Of a stretch of DNA of 64,000 nucleotides, positions 62,462-64,000 are shown in pieces (position 1 is the first letter of the stretch; each line of letters begins with the position of its first letter). The position numbers and the translations under genes were made by a program. The DNA lies in assembly GCF_031195445.1 (NCBI RefSeq), contig NZ_CP133480.1, forward strand, positions 4,580,501 through 4,644,500. The letters run 5' to 3'. The DNA is from Acuticoccus sp. MNP-M23. GTDB taxonomy: Bacteria; Pseudomonadota; Alphaproteobacteria; Rhizobiales; Amorphaceae. The notes under the pieces were generated by a model, which did no database searches, was not told where the DNA came from, and saw only the letters and a list, made by a program, of their open reading frames with translations.

Positions 62462-64000
62462 GTGCAAGCCATTGCCCCCCGCTCCCCGTACAAAACGCTG
62501 CTGAGCCCCATGAAGGTCGGCCCGCGGACCTTGAAGAACCGCGCCTGGATGCTCGCCCATGCCACGCTGCTGGTGAAGGACAACCTCTTCACCGACGCGC
62601 ACGTCGGCTACTATGTGGCGCGCGCCAGGGGCGGCGTTTCCGCCATCACCATGGAAGCGATGGCTGTCCACCCCACAACGCAGCCCTACAAGGGCAAGGC
62701 GTTCGCGTTCGATGAGCGGATGGTGGAACAATATCGCAAGATTGCAGCGCCCGTGCAGGCGGAGGGGGCGCTCCTCCTGATGCAGCCGTGGCACCGCGGG
62801 CGGCAGACGAACTCGGTCGCCAACGGGCTGCCGGTGTGGTCGCCGAGCGCCGCCCCCTGCGCCGTTTACCGCGAGATGCCGCATGTGATGACCGGCGCCG
62901 ACATTGCCGAGATCATCGAGGGTTATCGCCTCTCCGCCCGCTACGCGAGGGTCGGCGGACTGGACGGCGTGGAAGTTGCCGGCATGGCGCACGGCTATCT
63001 TCTCAACCAGTTCCTGTCGCCGGGCATCAACAACCGCACCGACGCTTATGGCGGCTCGCTGGAAAACCGCCTGCGCATCGTCGAGGAGATCCTCGCCGCG
63101 ACCCGCGAAGAGGTCGGCGACGACATGGTCATCGGCGTGCGGATGAACGGTGAGGACGGGCACGACAGCGGCAACCACCCGGAGGCCTGGGCCGAGATTG
63201 CGCAGCGGCTGGAGGCCACCGGCAACGTCGATTATTTCTCGGTCTCGCAGGGCACCTACATCAACCGGATGCTGATCTACCCGACAAGCCCCGAGGGCCA
63301 CGGCTACCAGCTTCCCGCCACCCAGCAGATCGCCAACGCCGTGTCGGTGCCCGTGATCGGCGCCGGCCGGATCGTCACCCACGCCGAGGCCGAGCAATAT
63401 CTGGTGGATGGCAAGTGCGAGATCATCGGCATGGCGCGCCAGCTGATCGCGGACCCCAACTGGGTCGCCAAGGCGAAGGATGCGGACGCCGAGCCGATCC
63501 GCCCCTGCGTCGGTGCCAACTGGTGCATGTCGTCGATCTTCGCGCAGGCGCCGATTGCGTGCATCCACAACCCCGCCGCCGGCGCCGAAACGCATTTGTC
63601 CGACGATACGCGGCAGATGGCCGACAAGCGCAAGCGCGTTGCCGTGGTCGGCGGTGGCCCCGCTGGCCTGCAAGCGGCACTGACCGCCGCCAGGCGCGGC
63701 CATCAGGTCACGGTGTTCGAAGCACGGGCGAAGCTTGGCGGGCAGGTGCGGCTCTGGGCCGAGGCCCAGTCGCGCCGCGAGCTGGTGCAGATCGTCGACT
63801 GGCTGATCGACCGCCTTGCCGAGACCAACACCGAGGTCCGCCTCAACACCCACGCCGATGCCGCCATGCTGAGCGAAATGGGCTTTGATGCCGTGGTGGT
63901 CGCCGCCGGTGCCAGGGGCCTGAAACACGGCTGGTCGCCGCTGCGGCCCGAACACTGGGTCGATGGCACCAGCGTGGAGGGGGCCGAGGGTCCCAACGTC
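62462..64000 (+). CDS. second TMADH-like flavoprotein, cut by the right edge
   Basis: A GTG start at 62462, with AGGA about 10 bases upstream, opens a frame of 513 codons to the window edge. The FMN barrel (about 10-345) has N-R-A-W-M-L-A-H, H-G-Y-L-L-N-Q-F-L-S-P-G-I-N and T-D-A-Y-G-G-S. The Fe-S region reads C349-V-G-A352-N-W-C355 with C367, so the position of the second cluster cysteine (Cys348 in trimethylamine dehydrogenase) is alanine. The dinucleotide domain starts V-A-V-V-G-G-G-P-A-G-L-Q. It is only distantly similar to the other flavoprotein of the island (51375-53390). Confidence 0.9.
   Translation, partial: MQAIAPRSPYKTLLSPMKVGPRTLKNRAWMLAHATLLVKDNLFTDAHVGYYVARARGGVSAITMEAMAVHPTTQPYKGKAFAFDERMVEQYRKIAAPVQAEGALLLMQPWHRGRQTNSVANGLPVWSPSAAPCAVYREMPHVMTGADIAEIIEGYRLSARYARVGGLDGVEVAGMAHGYLLNQFLSPGINNRTDAYGGSLENRLRIVEEILAATREEVGDDMVIGVRMNGEDGHDSGNHPEAWAEIAQRLEATGNVDYFSVSQGTYINRMLIYPTSPEGHGYQLPATQQIANAVSVPVIGAGRIVTHAEAEQYLVDGKCEIIGMARQLIADPNWVAKAKDADAEPIRPCVGANWCMSSIFAQAPIACIHNPAAGAETHLSDDTRQMADKRKRVAVVGGGPAGLQAALTAARRGHQVTVFEARAKLGGQVRLWAEAQSRRELVQIVDWLIDRLAETNTEVRLNTHADAAMLSEMGFDAVVVAAGARGLKHGWSPLRPEHWVDGTSVEGAEGPNV

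Overview
The window is a contiguous piece of a high-GC alphaproteobacterial chromosome, most likely from the Hyphomicrobiales (Rhizobiales). Two conserved blocks support this: prfB / mrcA-type PBP1a / amidase / rne (13.7-23.1 kb), and dsbA-like / aroQ / accB / accC / aat (23.2-27.0 kb). The alphaproteobacterial form of RNase E, with an acidic insertion in its S1 domain, agrees. Genus cannot be assigned from the sequence alone. There is one tRNA (tRNA-Glu, UUC), and no rRNA, CRISPR array, insertion sequence or prophage.

Layout. 0-1.1 kb: less GC-rich accessory DNA with a Panacea (DUF4065) protein translationally coupled to a second gene cut by the window edge, a layout typical of Panacea toxin-antitoxin loci, plus a small helical/HTH protein. 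1.2-8.1 kb: glycogen phosphorylase, a family-5 solute-binding protein with no signal peptide, an IclR regulator divergent from an FAH-family hydrolase, and a spermidine synthase. 8.1-13.7 kb: a large AsmA-like envelope protein, then the tightly spaced set bcp / DUF455 ferritin-like / extensin-like. 13.7-27.9 kb: core genes for translation termination (prfB with a programmed +1 frameshift and a TTG start), peptidoglycan, RNA decay, disulfide chemistry, the shikimate step, fatty-acid initiation, N-end-rule tagging and a 3-hydroxyacyl-CoA dehydrogenase. 28-37.6 kb: Ca2+/H+ antiporter, MscS channel, chemoreceptor, FAD amine/amino-acid oxidase, DEAD-box helicase, and an ArsR-regulated metal(loid) permease. 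37.6-49 kb: glucose-dehydrogenase-like SDR divergent from a GH15 glycosidase, an FCD regulator, a large wHTH-cyclase-AAA regulator next to a STAS protein, a VOC protein, an orphan ABC ATPase, tRNA-Glu, arsB and a membrane protein.

49-64 kb is the most interesting part. It is a catabolic island of two divergent transcription units sharing an 89-bp control region that contains a near-perfect 22-bp palindrome. Leftwards: a trimethylamine-dehydrogenase-like flavoprotein, a SAM methyltransferase, a coupled 107-aa protein of unknown function and a HutC-type GntR regulator. Rightwards: a TauD/TfdA-type 2-oxoglutarate dioxygenase, a DUF2848 protein, two tandem paralogous solute-binding proteins, a complete Dpp/Opp-type ABC transporter (two permeases, two ATPases) and a second TMADH-like flavoprotein that runs off the right edge and lacks one of the four usual Fe-S cysteines. 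I infer a regulated uptake-and-degradation pathway for a small organic, probably N-methylated or otherwise substituted, compound. The substrate cannot be read from the sequence.

Gene starts were chosen by ribosome-binding site, domain boundary and overlap with the upstream gene. Functions are family assignments made by reading the protein sequence; no database search was run.
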